From NCBI GenBank assembly GCA_026119855.1, contig JAOWBW010000484.1, positions 558,001-622,000 on the forward strand: 64,000 nucleotides of DNA. Reading direction: 5' to 3'. This document shows, one piece after another, positions 63,110 through 64,000 of the stretch (its first letter is position 1; every line of letters starts with the position of its first letter). The notes below the pieces were generated by a model. The model saw nothing but the letters and a program-made list of their open reading frames with translations. It had not been told where the DNA came from and searched no databases. The DNA is from Campanula takesimana. Its lineage: Eukaryota; Streptophyta; Magnoliopsida; Asterales; Campanulaceae. Both the position numbers and the translations under genes were made by a program.

Positions 63110-64000
63110 ATGTATCCTCCAAACCCAAGTGAGTATCAAAAGTCACCACCACCTTCAGCTCCACCACCGGAGTTTAGCCATTATGCTCAGCCACCGCCAC
63201 CACAACCACCATACGGTGGTGCACAGTATGCAACCGGTGTTCCGGTGCAATCCACCGCCACTCCTGTTCCGTGGTCCACTGGCCTTTGTGATTGTTGCGA
63301 TGATGTTCCAAACTGTAAGCCTATTATATCAGCATGATCAACTTTTTATTGAATTATCATATTCTTACATCTTCTTCCGGATAATTGAGATGAAAACAAA
63401 ATTTGAAAAAATAAATAAAAATACATAAGCCTTTTTTTTGTTGAGATAATTGCATAGAAACAAGAAAGAGATAGATAAAAAAAAAAATCACCTTGCCTCG
63501 AAAATTCGAAATCCACTTTAATTCTGGTGATGAACTGAATATAAATGTAACCAAAAATATAAGAAAAATAATTATCCTAATGAAATCACTAATTCATCAC
63601 TTATAAAATCATAAATGAATATTTGAATTATTACTAATTCTAATTCTAATTCTTCAATCACATTCCACCAAATCAAAGTGAGACTTATTTTTAATGGAAG
63701 ATAAATTAAGTATTTATTGAAACTTTTTGTAAACTTAATTGTTCTTTGTTATTTATTTGTTACACATGCAGGTTGCTTAACATGTTGGTGTCCATGCATA
63801 ACTTTCGGGCAGATAGCAGAAATCGTCGATAAGGGAACAACCTGTATGATTTCTTACAAAATACTCACATGCTTAATTTCTTGGCCATTAATTGATTTAA
63901 CAAATTAATCTTACGATGTGATCAATAATTTTGGTTAATTTTGTTTAAAATAAATTAAACAGCTTGTGGTGTACATGGGGCACTGTATGCGTTGATAGCG
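63110..64000 (+). CDS. PLAC8/PCR-family cysteine-rich membrane protein (3' end outside the window)
   Basis: Exons 63110-63314, 63772-63843 and 63963 to the window edge join through GT...AG introns (phases 1 and 1). The N-terminus is Pro/Tyr-rich (MYPPNPSEYQ). The PLAC8 domain begins WSTGLCDCCDDV, continues across the first intron as CCLTCWCPCITFGQ and across the second as SCGVHGALYALI. These Cys-rich segments and the CxxxxCPC core are those of plant cadmium resistance / cell-number-regulator proteins, small plasma-membrane proteins linked to heavy-metal efflux, Ca2+ transport or organ size. The second transmembrane half lies past 64000. Introns are AT-rich with ordinary borders. Confidence 0.88.

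Overview
The window is plant nuclear DNA, almost certainly from a eudicot with a large, retrotransposon-rich genome. Nearly all of it is nested LTR retrotransposons. The only host-type gene is at the right edge (from 63110): an intron-containing PLAC8/PCR-type cysteine-rich membrane protein, with a TATA box and a tRNA-derived SINE-like sequence upstream. The species cannot be read from the sequence.

Layout. (1) 1-1671: 5' leader and frameshifted gag of a plus-strand Ty3/gypsy Tat-type element (Tat-0). (2) 1672-16770: a young minus-strand Tat-type element (Tat-1) with near-identical 1.1-kb LTRs. It has gag, protease and a G-patch, but its RT is cut short and RNase H and integrase are missing. 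It carries two intact genes antisense to gag-pol: a four-exon plant-mobile-domain (PMD) gene, PMD-A, and a single-exon PMD-like gene, PMD-B. (3) 16771-27881: plus-strand Tat-3, with a protease remnant, archaeal-type RNase H plus integrase, an antisense PMD-B, a 3.7-kb chromovirus solo LTR, four successive tandem arrays and an LTR-like end. (4) 27938-30334: 5' LTR and leader of a Tat-2-family element. (5) 30335-62722: one large nest. A coding-poor copia-like element (CopA) sits upstream of the PLAC8 gene. CopB (31997-62454, target duplication ATAAT) is inserted in the CopA 3' LTR. Inside CopB lie a copia LTR fragment (CopE), Tat-2 (33548-60105, minus strand, again with two antisense PMD genes) and a CopA solo LTR (60405-61193, TGATT). 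Inside Tat-2 lie a non-autonomous copia element (CopD, 42464-48927, GGGTG) and a chromovirus (Tek-F, 50467-58760, ACAAA).

The recurring unit is a Tat-lineage retrotransposon that reads 5' LTR, arginine-tRNA-type primer site, gag, protease, G-patch, RT, RNase H, archaeal-type RNase H and integrase on one strand. Between integrase and the 3' LTR it carries one or two PMD genes on the opposite strand. Three families show this plan. In PMD-A the introns survive at conserved phase-0 positions, as expected if the genomic RNA carries the gene backwards and cannot splice it.

Three further signals are not explained by the coding genes. (a) Family-specific 8-16 bp palindromes are repeated in LTRs, leaders and the regions upstream of the PMD genes, often as pairs 20-22 bp apart, and also occur in the unrelated chromovirus and copia elements. 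(b) A stem-loop-like motif occurs ten times, always in the gag-pol sense, with compensating base changes. (c) A second covarying stem-loop lies in the Tat-1 and Tat-2 leaders upstream of gag.
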